Assembly: GCA_020446425.1 (NCBI GenBank)
Contig: JAGRES010000015.1
Location: forward strand, 103,482 to 167,481
Reading direction: 5' to 3'
DNA from: Sphingobium sp.
Lineage (GTDB): Bacteria > Pseudomonadota > Alphaproteobacteria > Sphingomonadales > Sphingomonadaceae
Length of the DNA stretch: 64,000 bases
Part shown: positions 45,988 through 54,943 of the stretch, piece after piece
Layout of the letters: each line of letters starts with the position of its first letter
Numbering within the stretch: the stretch's first letter is position 1
Program-made: the position numbers and the translations under genes
Notes under the pieces: generated by a model
Databases searched by the model: none
Told to the model about the DNA's origin: nothing
Seen by the model: the letters and a program-made list of their open reading frames with translations, nothing else

Positions 45988-46082
45988 ATGGAGGTGCGAA
46001 AATTGAATGGCAGAGGAAAATATGTTCCGGCGGCTTTGATGCTATTTGCGCGCCACGGTTTCACGGCACTTTAGCGGGTATC

Positions 46083-46772
46083 ATGGAAGAATGGGATGTC
46101 GTCCTGCTATCGCTCAAGGTGAGCCTGGTCGCCGTGCTGGGTATGCTGCCGCTTGCTTTCCTCATCTCCTGGGTTCTTGTCAGAGGGCGCATGCCCGGGA
46201 AAATAGTGCTTGATGGCCTGGTGTCCCTTCCGCTGGTGCTACCGCCGGTCGTCACCGGCTGGCTATTGCTGATGCTGTTCGGCAATAACGGCCCTGTCGG
46301 CCGGTTGCTTGAGAACTGGCTGGGCTTCAGTTTCATGTTTCGCTGGACCGGCGCAGCGCTGGCGGCGGCGATCATGGCGCTTCCGCTGATGGTGCGCGCG
46401 ATACGTCTTTCCATCGAGGCGATCGACCTGAGGCTGGAAGGTGCCGCGCGTACGCTGGGCGCCGACCCGTTGCATGTCTTCCTGACTGTAACGCTGCCCC
46501 TTAGTGTGCCTGGCATTTTTGCGGGCTCTATTCTGGGGTTCGCCCGCTCGCTTGGGGAATTCGGCGCGACGATCACCTTCGTTTCGAACATACCGGGCGA
46601 AACGCAGACATTGCCCATCGCTATCTATTCGGCGCTGCAGATACCGGGCAGCGAAACAATGGTTGCTCATCTCGCCTTGATTTCAGTCGCCCTGTCGCTC
46701 GGGGCGTTATTATTTTCCGAACTGCTGGCCCGCAGGGGCTGGGGGCGCAATGGAGGCGGGCATGTCCTTTAA
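46083..46772 (+). CDS. modB: Molybdate ABC transporter permease
   Basis: A 229-residue inner-membrane permease with five or six hydrophobic segments and the permease EAA loop EGAARTLGADPLHVFLTVTLPLSVPGI. LVSLPLVLPPVVTGWLLL is typical of ModB. It imports molybdate for FeMo-co. modA (the binding protein) is not adjacent. The 3' end overlaps modC. Confidence 0.93.
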   Translation: MEEWDVVLLSLKVSLVAVLGMLPLAFLISWVLVRGRMPGKIVLDGLVSLPLVLPPVVTGWLLLMLFGNNGPVGRLLENWLGFSFMFRWTGAALAAAIMALPLMVRAIRLSIEAIDLRLEGAARTLGADPLHVFLTVTLPLSVPGIFAGSILGFARSLGEFGATITFVSNIPGETQTLPIAIYSALQIPGSETMVAHLALISVALSLGALLFSELLARRGWGRNGGGHVL

Positions 46773-47391
46773 AGTCGATGTGCGCCGGCGGATGGGTTAT
46801 ACCAATATTTCGGCGCGTTTTGAGGCGCAGGGGCGTTTGACCGCGCTGTTCGGGCCTTCCGGTTCCGGCAAGACATCGATACTCAACATGATTGCGGGTC
46901 TGACCGCGCCTGATATCGGCGTCATCAGGGTCGACGGGCAGGTGCTGTTCGACAGCGAGGCTCGCATCAATGTCGCGCCCGAAAAACGGCGGCTGGGCTA
47001 TGTCTTTCAGGATGCCCGCCTGTTTCCGCATCGCCGTGTGCGCGCCAACCTGCTCTATGGCCATGACCTCGCGTCTGCCGCTGAGCGCTGGATATCGCTC
47101 GAGGATGCGGTTGAGTTTTTGGGCATAGGACATCTGCTGGAACGATGGCCGCTCACGCTCTCAGGCGGGGAGGCGCAGCGCGTCGCGATCGGACGGGCGC
47201 TGCTCCGTGCGCCACGATTTTTGTTGATGGATGAGCCGCTGGCCTCGCTTGACGGTGCGCGCCGCCTGGAAATCATGGGCGTGATTGAGCGGATACGCGA
47301 CGAGCTGAAGCTGCCTATTCTTTATGTGAGCCATGATCGCGGTGAGATCGACCGGCTCGCGACGAGCGTTATCCGGCTGGGGGAAAGCTGA
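46762..47391 (+). CDS. modC: Molybdate ABC transporter ATPase, short form
   Basis: An ATPase of about 209 residues (from MSFKVDVRRRMG at 46762; an ATG at 46750 adds four). Walker A GPSGSGKTSILN, signature LSGGEAQRVAIGRAL and Walker B FLLMDEPLASLD are present. Typical ModC proteins are about 350 residues with a C-terminal TOBE/Mop domain; this one stops after the ATPase core at SVIRLGES. A truncated or minimal form. Confidence 0.9.
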   Translation: MSFKVDVRRRMGYTNISARFEAQGRLTALFGPSGSGKTSILNMIAGLTAPDIGVIRVDGQVLFDSEARINVAPEKRRLGYVFQDARLFPHRRVRANLLYGHDLASAAERWISLEDAVEFLGIGHLLERWPLTLSGGEAQRVAIGRALLRAPRFLLMDEPLASLDGARRLEIMGVIERIRDELKLPILYVSHDRGEIDRLATSVIRLGES

Positions 47392-47553
47392 TTATGAGCA
47401 TCCGCCTGGCCATTATTTTGCCGAGGGCCCCGCAAGGGGTTGAAGCCTGCGTCAAACCCAATGAAAAATCGGGGAATCCGCAGGCTATCATACCGTGCTC
47501 ATGCCGCGTCATGTGCCGGTTTCCAGTACAGCCAATTTCAAGGAGTATATGTA

Positions 47554-48039
47554 ATGAAGGGGGACCCTCAGGTTATCGACTATCTCAACACGGCGCTGCT
47601 CAATGAGCTAACGGCGATCAACCAATATTGGCTGCATTACCGCATGCTCGATAATTGGGGTATGAAGAAGCTCGCGGAGTTCGAGCGTCATGAATCAATT
47701 GATGAGATGAAGCATGCGGACATGCTGGCCGACCGTATCCTGTATCTCGAAGGGATTCCCAATTTCCAGATGCTGGGCAAGCTGCACATCGGGGAAACTG
47801 TCGAGGAAATCCTGAAATGCGATCTGGCTCTTGAGGAGGAAGCCATCCCTCTGTTGCGGGAGGCCATAGCCCATTGCGAAACGGTGCGAGACTATGTCAG
47901 CCGCGAGATTTTCGAGAATATTCTGGAAAATGAGGAAGAGCATGTCGATACGATTGAGAAACAATTCGAGATGATCGAACGCATGGGGCTGCAGAATTAT
48001 GTGCAGCTCAATAGCGAGGCGCCTGGCGGGGATAGCTAG
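47554..48039 (+). CDS. bfr: Bacterioferritin
   Basis: Iron-storage ferritin with heme, 161 residues. MKGDPQVIDYLNTALLNELTAINQYWLHYRMLDNWGMKKLAEFERHESIDEMKHADMLADRILYLEG contains the ferroxidase ligands E, E-x2-H and the heme methionine region. The ATG at 47554 follows CAAGGAG. Located after modBC; iron supply for nitrogenase fits. The 47392-47553 leader shows a small GC hairpin and no gene. Confidence 0.96.
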   Translation: MKGDPQVIDYLNTALLNELTAINQYWLHYRMLDNWGMKKLAEFERHESIDEMKHADMLADRILYLEGIPNFQMLGKLHIGETVEEILKCDLALEEEAIPLLREAIAHCETVRDYVSREIFENILENEEEHVDTIEKQFEMIERMGLQNYVQLNSEAPGGDS

Positions 48040-48077
48040 GCGCTTCAGGGCAATAGGACGCCTAAGGACATGCGCTT

Positions 48078-48096
48078 GGAAATCCTGAGCGAGTGG
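48078..48096. repeat. Dispersed degenerate repeat, copy B
   Basis: Nineteen bases (GGAAATCCTGAGCGAGTGG) identical to 12163-12181. The neighbourhood up to about 48130 is non-coding and AT-richer than the genes around it. Confidence 0.5.
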
Positions 48097-48238
48097 CAAT
48101 TCCTTATCGCTTGAAACTGGGAATAATCTGCTCGGATTGCACCCAAAAGAGACCAGTGCGTATTGCTCTGGCTGCGCCATGGTAAGGGACACACGGTTGG
48201 ACGGGGGGATGGAGCTCAAAACAATGCATCGACTCTGT

Positions 48239-48697
48239 TCAGCGTTTGCGAAGATGAACCACCGCACGATCCAGTGCCTGGAGGAAATTTGACCTGTCCG
48301 TTTTACGGAACGGAGGAGGTCCACCGATCTGATCGCCGCCCGCGCGTAGATCCGCCATAATTGCCCGGGTCGCGATGGCACTGCCGATCGAACTGGTCGT
48401 AAACGGCTTGCCGGTAGGCGCGAGCACCGTCGAGCCCGATTTCAGGCAGCGGTCGGCCAGCAATATGTCCGCTGTGATGATGATACTCGCCGCGTCACAG
48501 GCTTGCGCAATCCAGTCATCGGCGGCATCAAATCCGTCACTTACCACGACACGGTCGATCAATGGGTGATCGGGTATACGGATATAGCTGTTGCTGACGA
48601 TCGTCACGGTCACCTCGTGGCGCCAGGCGACCTTGTAAATCTCGTCCTTCACCGGGCAAGCATCGGCATCCACCAATATGCGTATTACTCCGCTCAT
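48239..48697 (-). CDS. YaiI/YqxD family protein (DUF188)
   Basis: A 152-residue protein with the PIN-like family pattern: MSGVIRILVDADACPVKDEIYKVAWRHEVTVTIVSNSYIRIP, ADDWIAQACDAASIIITADILLADRCLKSGSTVLAPTGKPFT and FLQALDRAVVHLRKR. The function is unknown. Starts overlapping the end of the helicase gene by four bases. Confidence 0.92.
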   Translation of the reverse strand: MSGVIRILVDADACPVKDEIYKVAWRHEVTVTIVSNSYIRIPDHPLIDRVVVSDGFDAADDWIAQACDAASIIITADILLADRCLKSGSTVLAPTGKPFTTSSIGSAIATRAIMADLRAGGDQIGGPPPFRKTDRSNFLQALDRAVVHLRKR

Positions 48698-50490
48698 TTT
48701 CTGCGGGGCCCTCTCTCAGGGCCTTTGCGCGGTCCGGCATCGGGGCGGTGCTTCCCGCCCTTGCGGGGCGCTTTGGAGAGTGTCTTGCGATAGGGCTTCG
48801 CCGAGTGCGGAGGCGGTCCTGAACGATTATCCCGCCGACCGCCCTTGCGGTTTTCGCGCGCGCCCTCACGAGGCCCGCCCTCTGATAGCTCGATCGTCAA
48901 GCCGCTTTCATCATCGCCATCCGCGCCGGGGCTCGCCGTGCGGGCGAGAGCATCCTGAAACTTCCTGGCGATTGCGCGGGGCACCTGAAAATGGGTCTCA
49001 TTGGCGGAAATGCGAATGGCCCCGATCTCATTTTTCGTTATGTGGCCGCGACGACAGAGCAGCGGCAATATCCAGCGGGGGTCTGCATTCTGGCGGCGAC
49101 CGATATCCATGCGGAACCAGAGCGTGTCCTCGAAACCGGGGCGGTGCCGCTCCTGTTGCGCGGCGCGGCGCGCTTCGGGCGTATTCTCGATCAATTCCTC
49201 GGGCTGCGGCATGGCCGCGCGATGGGAGCGGACAAGCGCGGCGGCGATGTCTTCGGGCGAGCGCTCCGCCATCAGACGCTGCGCCAGCGCGCGGTCTTCC
49301 TCGTCATAGTCGGCGGGCTGCAGGAGCACGCTTAGCAAACGCTCGCGGTCCTGTTGGCGGATAGCCTCGGGCGTAGGCGCATCAATCCACTTCGCGTCGA
49401 TCTTGGCGCCACGCAGCATCGATTCCACTCTTTTGCGGCGCGGATAGGGAACGACGAGAATGGCCGTGCCCTTTTTCCCCGCGCGTCCGGTACGCCCCGA
49501 TCTGTGTTGCAAGGTTTCCGCGTCGCGCGGAATTTCGACATGAATGACTAGGCTGAGCGTGGGCAGGTCGATGCCCCGCGCCGCGACATCGGTAGCGACA
49601 CAGACGCGCGCACGACGATCCCGAAGCGCCTGCAGCGCGTGGTTGCGCTCGGACTGGGAGTGCTCGCCGGACAGGGCCACGACGCCGAAGCCGCGCTCCT
49701 GCAGTGTTGCATGCAGGCGACGAACGCTCTCACGCGTACCGCAGAACAGCATTGCCGTTTCCGCTTCATGAAAACGCAGAACATTCACCACCACCTGCTC
49801 GATTTCGGAGGGAGAGACGGTTACCGCCTGATAGGCGATATCACCATGCCCGCGATCCTCGCCGATAGTGGAGATACGCAGGGCGTCATTCTGATACCGC
49901 TTTGCGAGCGCGACAATCGGCTTGGGCATGGTCGCTGAGAACAGGAGCGTGCGACGCCCGTCCGGCGTCGCATCGAGTATTTCCTCCAGGTCTTCGCGAA
50001 AGCCCATGTCGAGCATTTCGTCCGCTTCGTCGAGAACGACCGCTTTCAGCGCGGAAAGGTCGAGCGCACAGCGCTCCAGATGATCGCGCAGACGTCCCGG
50101 CGTGCCGACGACGATGTGCGCGCCCTGATTGAGCGTCCGGCGTTCCTTGGATGCATCCATACCTCCGACACAGGTGGCGATGCGCGCGCCGGCTTTGCCA
50201 TAGAGCCAGATCAGTTCGCGACTGACCTGCAGCGCCAGTTCTCGTGTCGGCGCGATCACCAGCGCGGCGGGCTTCTGCGCGCGGGGCATATTTTCGTCCG
50301 GTCCCAGCAGTTCTCCGGCCATGGCCAGACCGAAGGCCACGGTCTTGCCCGAGCCGGTCTGCGCGGAAACGATGAGATCGCGGTCCAACGCTGTGGGTTC
50401 GAGCACGGCGGCCTGAACCGGTGTTGGTTGCGCATAGCCGCGTTCGGCAAGGGCTTGGCCGATAACCGACGGAACAGAGGAAAAGGACAT
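48694..50490 (-). CDS. DEAD-box RNA helicase (DbpA/DeaD-like)
   Basis: A 598-residue helicase. Q-motif AERGYAQPTPVQAAVL, motif I SAQTGSGKT, DEAD as VLDEADEMLDMGF, SAT as LFSATMP and motif VI HRSGRTGRAGKKGT. The C-terminal RNA-binding domain (RMDIGRRQNADPRWILPLLCRRGHITKNEIGAIRI) is DbpA-like, followed by a Gly/Arg/Lys-rich tail. The start MSFSSVPSVIGQALAE at 50490 was chosen by family. Involved in ribosome assembly or RNA turnover. It is in an operon with the YaiI gene. Confidence 0.95.
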   Translation of the reverse strand: MSFSSVPSVIGQALAERGYAQPTPVQAAVLEPTALDRDLIVSAQTGSGKTVAFGLAMAGELLGPDENMPRAQKPAALVIAPTRELALQVSRELIWLYGKAGARIATCVGGMDASKERRTLNQGAHIVVGTPGRLRDHLERCALDLSALKAVVLDEADEMLDMGFREDLEEILDATPDGRRTLLFSATMPKPIVALAKRYQNDALRISTIGEDRGHGDIAYQAVTVSPSEIEQVVVNVLRFHEAETAMLFCGTRESVRRLHATLQERGFGVVALSGEHSQSERNHALQALRDRRARVCVATDVAARGIDLPTLSLVIHVEIPRDAETLQHRSGRTGRAGKKGTAILVVPYPRRKRVESMLRGAKIDAKWIDAPTPEAIRQQDRERLLSVLLQPADYDEEDRALAQRLMAERSPEDIAAALVRSHRAAMPQPEELIENTPEARRAAQQERHRPGFEDTLWFRMDIGRRQNADPRWILPLLCRRGHITKNEIGAIRISANETHFQVPRAIARKFQDALARTASPGADGDDESGLTIELSEGGPREGARENRKGGRRDNRSGPPPHSAKPYRKTLSKAPRKGGKHRPDAGPRKGPERGPRRK

Positions 50491-50503
50491 ATATCTCGCA
50501 AAT

Positions 50504-50698
50504 CTAAGTGGCCGCATCGGCGGCAATGAAAAAGAAGTCAGCTGCTACCCCGCTGGCCGATCCGCTGACCCGGTCACGCTGGAAATTATATTTGTCCAGC
50601 CAGTTGGTCACATCGACGGATTCGCCGACCGCATACACGCCGGGAACGCGTTTGGCTTCCATTGTTTTGAAGAAAGTACCGTAGTGCTGATGCGACAT
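50504..50698 (-). pseudogene. Remnant of an NAD(P)/FAD-dependent oxidoreductase (BaiN/HI0933-like C-terminus)
   Basis: A 64-codon frame whose translation TMEAKRVPGVYAVGESVDVT followed by NWLDKYNFQ and SGSASGVAA matches the C-terminal FAD segment of BaiN/HI0933-type flavoproteins, which are normally about 400 residues long. The rest of the gene is missing and the motif GYNFQWA is altered to KYNFQRD. Probably left by a deletion. It lies between the helicase and a small HTH gene. Confidence 0.6.
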
Positions 50699-50744
50699 GG
50701 GGTGATTTCGGTCTTGGCAAAGCCCTCATGCCGGCCCGTCGTGC

Positions 50745-50924
50745 TCAATGCCGCTTCGCGATGGTCAGCCCGTCCTGCTTCGCCCGATTGCGCACTGACT
50801 CCTCGCTGCGGGTCAGGGCCTTTGCGATGGCCTTCAGAGCCATGCCCTTTTTCGCCAATGTGTGAAGCTTGTCGATTTCTTCGGCCTTCCATGGCTGTTT
50901 ATGGCGCTCGAAACGCTCCTTCAT
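50745..50924 (-). CDS. Small SANT/HTH-like DNA-binding protein
   Basis: A 59-residue basic protein: MKERFERHKQPWKAEEIDKLHTLAKKGMALKAIAKALTRSEESVRNRAKQDGLTIAKRH. The W...E-I-DKL helix and the SEESVRNRAK recognition-like helix suggest a Myb/SANT-like or GcrA-like fold. Start overlaps the ABC-F stop (ATGA), so it is probably cotranscribed with that gene. The target is unknown. Confidence 0.7.
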   Translation of the reverse strand: MKERFERHKQPWKAEEIDKLHTLAKKGMALKAIAKALTRSEESVRNRAKQDGLTIAKRH

Positions 50925-52810
50925 GCTGCCTGCTCCTCTGTGTACAGGCTTTCGATCGCCTCGCCCGCCTCCAGCCATGCCTGCTCGGCGGCCTCCATAT
51001 GCGTCTCGATCTCCGCCCGCTTTTTCATCAATTCGGTCATGGTCAGCTTGGAGAACGTGGCATCCACGGACGAAGGATCGAACATCGCCTTGTCGATGGC
51101 GTTCCGCGTCTCGGTTAGCCGTCCGAGTTCAGTCTCGGCTTGCTTTACCCGCTTGCGCAACTCCTGTTCCTTCTGGCGCGCTGCTGCTGCAGCCCGCCGG
51201 CCGGCCTTGCGGTCTGACTTGGCTGCCTTGCCCGATCCGCTGGCGGCTGCCCCGCGACCCAGCACGAAATCGGTATAATCCTCCAGCGACCCGTCATAAG
51301 GCTCCGCGCGTCCGCCATCGACCAGCACCAGCCTGTCGGCGACCAGTTCGATCATGTGCCTGTCATGACTGACGATCACGACCGCGCCTTCATAGCTGTT
51401 GAGCGCCTGCACCAGCGCTTCGCGTGAATCGACGTCCAGGTGATTTGTCGGCTCATCGAGAATCAGCAGGTGCGGCGCGTTGCGGGTGATGAGCGCGAGG
51501 GCAAGCCGCGCGCGCTCCCCGCCCGAGAGCGAACCGACCTTCTGGGTCGCGCGCTCGCCCGAAAAACCAAAGCGCCCCAGCTGTGCCCGCACGGCGCCCT
51601 GCGTCGCGCCGGTCATCTGGCGCGTCATATGCTCCAGCGGCGTGTCGGCCGTGTCGAGTTCCTCGACCTGATATTGGGTGAAATAGCCTACGCTCATCTT
51701 GGCTGATGCGGCCATCTCCCCTTCCATCGGGGCGAGCTGCGCCGCCAGTAAGCGCGCCAGCGTCGTCTTGCCATTGCCGTTCTTGCCGAGCAGTGCAATC
51801 CGGTCATCCGGGTCGATCCGCAGATTGAGGCGCTGGAGAACCGGTGTTTCGCTATATCCCACGGCCGCCATGTCGAGCGTGATGAGCGGCGGGCGCAAAG
51901 GTGGCGGATCGGGGAAGGCGAAGGACAGGCTGGGGTCTTCCAGCACTGCGGCAATCGGCTGCATCTTGGCCAGCGCCTTTGCGCGAGACTGCGCCTGCTT
52001 GGCAGTGCTGGCCCGCGCACTGTTGCGGGCGACATAATCCTGCAGCTTGGCGCGCTCGGCGTCCTGTTTTTCCTTTGCCGCCGCGAGCTGGGCGAGCCGT
52101 TCGGCCCGCTGCCGCTCAAACGCGTCATAGCCGCCCGGATAGAGCGATATCCTGCCCCCTTCCAGATGCAGGATATGGTCGACGACATTGTTCAGCAGGT
52201 CGCGCTCATGGCTGATGATGAGGACAGTTGCACGATAATCCTTGAGGAAATTTTCCAGCCATAATGTTGCTTCAAGATCAAGATGGTTGGAGGGCTCATC
52301 GAGCAGCAGCAGGTCGGGCGCCGAGAACAGCAACGCACCCAGGGCCACGCGCATCTTCCAGCCGCCCGAATAGCTGTCGAGCGGGCGCTGCTGCATCTCC
52401 TCGTCAAATCCCAGCCCGACGAGTATGCGCCCGGCCCGCGCAGGCGCGCTGTAGGCGTCGATGGCGATCAGCCTGTCGTGCACATCGCCGAGCCGGTGCG
52501 GGTCTTCGCAGGTCTCGCTTTCGGCGAGCAGCGCTGCGCGCTCCGTATCGGCGGCGAGCACGGTCTCGAACGGCGTCGCAGTACCGCTGGGGGCTTCCTG
52601 AGCAATATAGCCCAAACGCGTGCCGCGCGGCATGTCGATGCCGCCGCCATCGGGCTCGATCTGACCGATAATCGCCTTCATCAACGTCGATTTTCCGGCG
52701 CCATTGCGTCCGATCAGGCCGACACGCGCACCCGGCGGCAGGGCGGCGCTGGCGCGGTCGAGGATCGTGCGGCCGCCGAGGCGGACGCTGATGTCATTGA
52801 TTGTCAGCAT
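50921..52810 (-). CDS. ABC-F ATPase (Uup/YheS-like)
   Basis: A 629-residue soluble protein with two ABC ATPase domains: Walker A GRNGAGKSTLM and GKNGNGKTTLA, signatures SGGWKMRVALG and LSGGERARLALAL, and Walker B LLLLDEPSNHLDLE and LLILDEPTNHLDVD. The C-terminal coiled coil (KQAETELGRLTETRNAI) is typical of ribosome-associated ABC-F translation factors. No membrane domain. Confidence 0.95.
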   Translation of the reverse strand: MLTINDISVRLGGRTILDRASAALPPGARVGLIGRNGAGKSTLMKAIIGQIEPDGGGIDMPRGTRLGYIAQEAPSGTATPFETVLAADTERAALLAESETCEDPHRLGDVHDRLIAIDAYSAPARAGRILVGLGFDEEMQQRPLDSYSGGWKMRVALGALLFSAPDLLLLDEPSNHLDLEATLWLENFLKDYRATVLIISHERDLLNNVVDHILHLEGGRISLYPGGYDAFERQRAERLAQLAAAKEKQDAERAKLQDYVARNSARASTAKQAQSRAKALAKMQPIAAVLEDPSLSFAFPDPPPLRPPLITLDMAAVGYSETPVLQRLNLRIDPDDRIALLGKNGNGKTTLARLLAAQLAPMEGEMAASAKMSVGYFTQYQVEELDTADTPLEHMTRQMTGATQGAVRAQLGRFGFSGERATQKVGSLSGGERARLALALITRNAPHLLILDEPTNHLDVDSREALVQALNSYEGAVVIVSHDRHMIELVADRLVLVDGGRAEPYDGSLEDYTDFVLGRGAAASGSGKAAKSDRKAGRRAAAAARQKEQELRKRVKQAETELGRLTETRNAIDKAMFDPSSVDATFSKLTMTELMKKRAEIETHMEAAEQAWLEAGEAIESLYTEEQAA

Positions 52811-52879
52811 CGCGCGCCGTTAGCACAACCGGGCCGCTATTTGTGCTCTTTTTTGTTTTGCGCCCCGAACGCATCGCAT

Positions 52880-53146
52880 ATGACAGTGCCGATGGATTTT
52901 CAGGACCTTCTCGTTCGCTATTTCGGGCAGGCCGATTTCGAGGGGCTACCTTCCGCAGCACTGACGGCGGGCGTAGAGCGGATGCACGTCGATTTCGGGC
53001 TGGAAAAGAATGCCGGACGGCGCTTTGCCCTGTGGACGCTGATGTACATGCTCGGCAGTGCACCCGATCTGGATGTGGCCTTTGAGGACGCGGCAGATCG
53101 CGATGCCGCACGGGATTTTATGGACATGGTCGATAAGATGGGCTGA
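52880..53146 (+). CDS. Small acidic hypothetical protein
   Basis: An 88-residue protein (MTVPMDFQDLLVRYFGQADFEGLPSAALTAGVERMHVDFGLEKNAGRRFALWTLMYMLGSAPDLDVAFEDAADRDAARDF). Helical and acidic; family not recognised. It has its own ATG and reads through to a stop just before the convergent recQ gene. The start codon is the best guess; the frame is open upstream, opposite the ABC-F gene, and that part is not believed. Confidence 0.6.
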   Translation: MTVPMDFQDLLVRYFGQADFEGLPSAALTAGVERMHVDFGLEKNAGRRFALWTLMYMLGSAPDLDVAFEDAADRDAARDFMDMVDKMG

Positions 53147-53155
53147 CGCTTGCGA

Positions 53156-54943
53156 CTACCGCGCCAGTGCATCCTCCTCCTCCTCAAACATAGCGATTAC
53201 ATCGAGAAACGCCTGGCCATAGGCCTCGCGCTTCCGCTCTCCGACACCTGATATGTGGGAGAGGTCGGCCAGTGAGCGAGGCCGCTTCTGTGCCATTTCG
53301 CGGAGGGTACTGTCGTGGAAGATCACATAGGGCGGCACCCCTGCCTCCAGCGCCAGATCGCGGCGATGGGCCCGCAACGCTTCGAACAACGGATCGCCGA
53401 CCGGATTGGCCTCGTTGTTCCGGTGGCTCCTTTTTGGTCGCGCCGGTGGCAGGGTCAGCGACACGGCCTCTTCACCGCGTAGAAAGGAGCGCGCGGCAGG
53501 TCCGAACATTAACCCGCCATGTGCATTGGTTTCCAGCGCATCGCGCACCATCAGCGCGCGGGAAACGGGTTTGAGCAACGCCACCTCCTCGCCCTCTACA
53601 ATGCCAAATACCGAAAGGCGATCATGCTGCCGCTGCACGATCCGGTCGTTGCTCTTTCCGGTCAGCACTGCCTCAATATGCCCCAAGCCAAAGCTCTGGC
53701 CCGTGCGATAAACGGCGGACAATAGCTTTTGCGCTGTCTGGGTCGCGTCGATGCTGGCGGGCGGCGCAAGGCAATTGTCGCAATTGCCGCATGTCGCGGG
53801 GGGATCCTCACCGAAATGGCGCAGCAGTATGGCGCGACGGCATCCGCCCGTCTCAACCAGCGCACCGAGTGCGGTAATGCGCGCCCGTTCGCCCTGCTGG
53901 CGCGCCTGCTCGACCTCGGAAATGCGTTGGCGGGCACGCACGAAATCTTCGGCACCCCATAGCAGCGTCGCCACAGCCGGATCGCCATCACGCCCCGCGC
54001 GCCCGCTTTCCTGATAATAGCTCTCGATCGACTTTGGCAGTCCGGCATGTACGATGAAGCGCACGTCGGGTTTGTCGATGCCCATGCCGAAGGCGACGGT
54101 GGCGACCATCACCATATCTTCGCTCGCCATGAAGGCGGCCTGATTGCGCGCACGTATGTCGGGCGCAAGACCGGCATGATAGGGCAGCACCGGGCGCCCC
54201 TTTCCGTCTAGGCTGGTTGCAAGCTTTTCGGTTGCAGCACGGGTCTGGGCATAGATGATGCCGGGGCCGGGGTTGGCCGCGACGATGTCGGCAATTTGCC
54301 GCCCCAATCCATCGCGCGGCTGTACGGCATAGCGGATATTGGGGCGGTCGAAGCCGGAAATGACAAGGCCGTCCTGAGGAATACCGAGCTGCGCCAATAT
54401 ATCGCGCCGTGTATGCGCATCGGCAGTGGCGGTCAGCGCAAGGCGTGGCACATCCGCGAACTTGTCGAGCAGCGGGCGTAGCAGACGATAGTCGGGGCGG
54501 AAGTCATGCCCCCATTCCGAAACGCAATGCGCCTCGTCTATGGCGAACAGACATATACGCGAACGCGCGAGCAAGTTGCGAAACCCGTCAGTACTGGCGC
54601 GCTCCGGTGCGACATAGAGCAGGTCGAGGTCGCCCGATAAAAGCCGATCCTGCGTTTCGCGCCAATCGCTGTCCACCGATGTCAGGCTTGCGGCGCGAAT
54701 GCCCAGAGACCGGGCCGAACGCAACTGATCGTGCATCAGGGCGATCAGCGGAGAGATGACGACACAGCATCCCTCCATTGCAACCGCAGGTAGCTGATAA
54801 CATAGCGATTTGCCCGCCCCGGTGGGCATGACCGCCAGCGTATGGCGGCCCGCCATCACCCGTTCAATTACCTGGCTCTGCACTCCTCGGAAAGTTTCGA
54901 ATCCGAATATGTCGTGCAACAACTTGGCGGGGTCCTGGCGCAT
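53156..54943 (-). CDS. recQ: ATP-dependent DNA helicase RecQ
   Basis: A 595-residue 3'-5' helicase. Motifs: FRGVQSQVIERVMAGRHTLAVMPTGAGKSLCYQLPAV (motif I), the DEAH box AIDEAHCVSEWGHDFRPDY, the RecQ zinc-binding cysteines GGCRRAILLRHFGEDPPATCGNCDNC, and a C-terminal HRDC domain (FEALRAHRRDLALEAGVPPYVIFHDSTLREMA). Start MRQDPAKLLHDIFGFE. Confidence 0.97.
   Translation of the reverse strand: MRQDPAKLLHDIFGFETFRGVQSQVIERVMAGRHTLAVMPTGAGKSLCYQLPAVAMEGCCVVISPLIALMHDQLRSARSLGIRAASLTSVDSDWRETQDRLLSGDLDLLYVAPERASTDGFRNLLARSRICLFAIDEAHCVSEWGHDFRPDYRLLRPLLDKFADVPRLALTATADAHTRRDILAQLGIPQDGLVISGFDRPNIRYAVQPRDGLGRQIADIVAANPGPGIIYAQTRAATEKLATSLDGKGRPVLPYHAGLAPDIRARNQAAFMASEDMVMVATVAFGMGIDKPDVRFIVHAGLPKSIESYYQESGRAGRDGDPAVATLLWGAEDFVRARQRISEVEQARQQGERARITALGALVETGGCRRAILLRHFGEDPPATCGNCDNCLAPPASIDATQTAQKLLSAVYRTGQSFGLGHIEAVLTGKSNDRIVQRQHDRLSVFGIVEGEEVALLKPVSRALMVRDALETNAHGGLMFGPAARSFLRGEEAVSLTLPPARPKRSHRNNEANPVGDPLFEALRAHRRDLALEAGVPPYVIFHDSTLREMAQKRPRSLADLSHISGVGERKREAYGQAFLDVIAMFEEEEDALAR

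Noticed and set aside
52283-52879. Upstream extension of the small 52880 gene over the start of the ABC-F gene
   Set aside because: This part is antisense to the conserved ABC-F N-terminus; only the last 88 codons lie outside it and have their own ATG.
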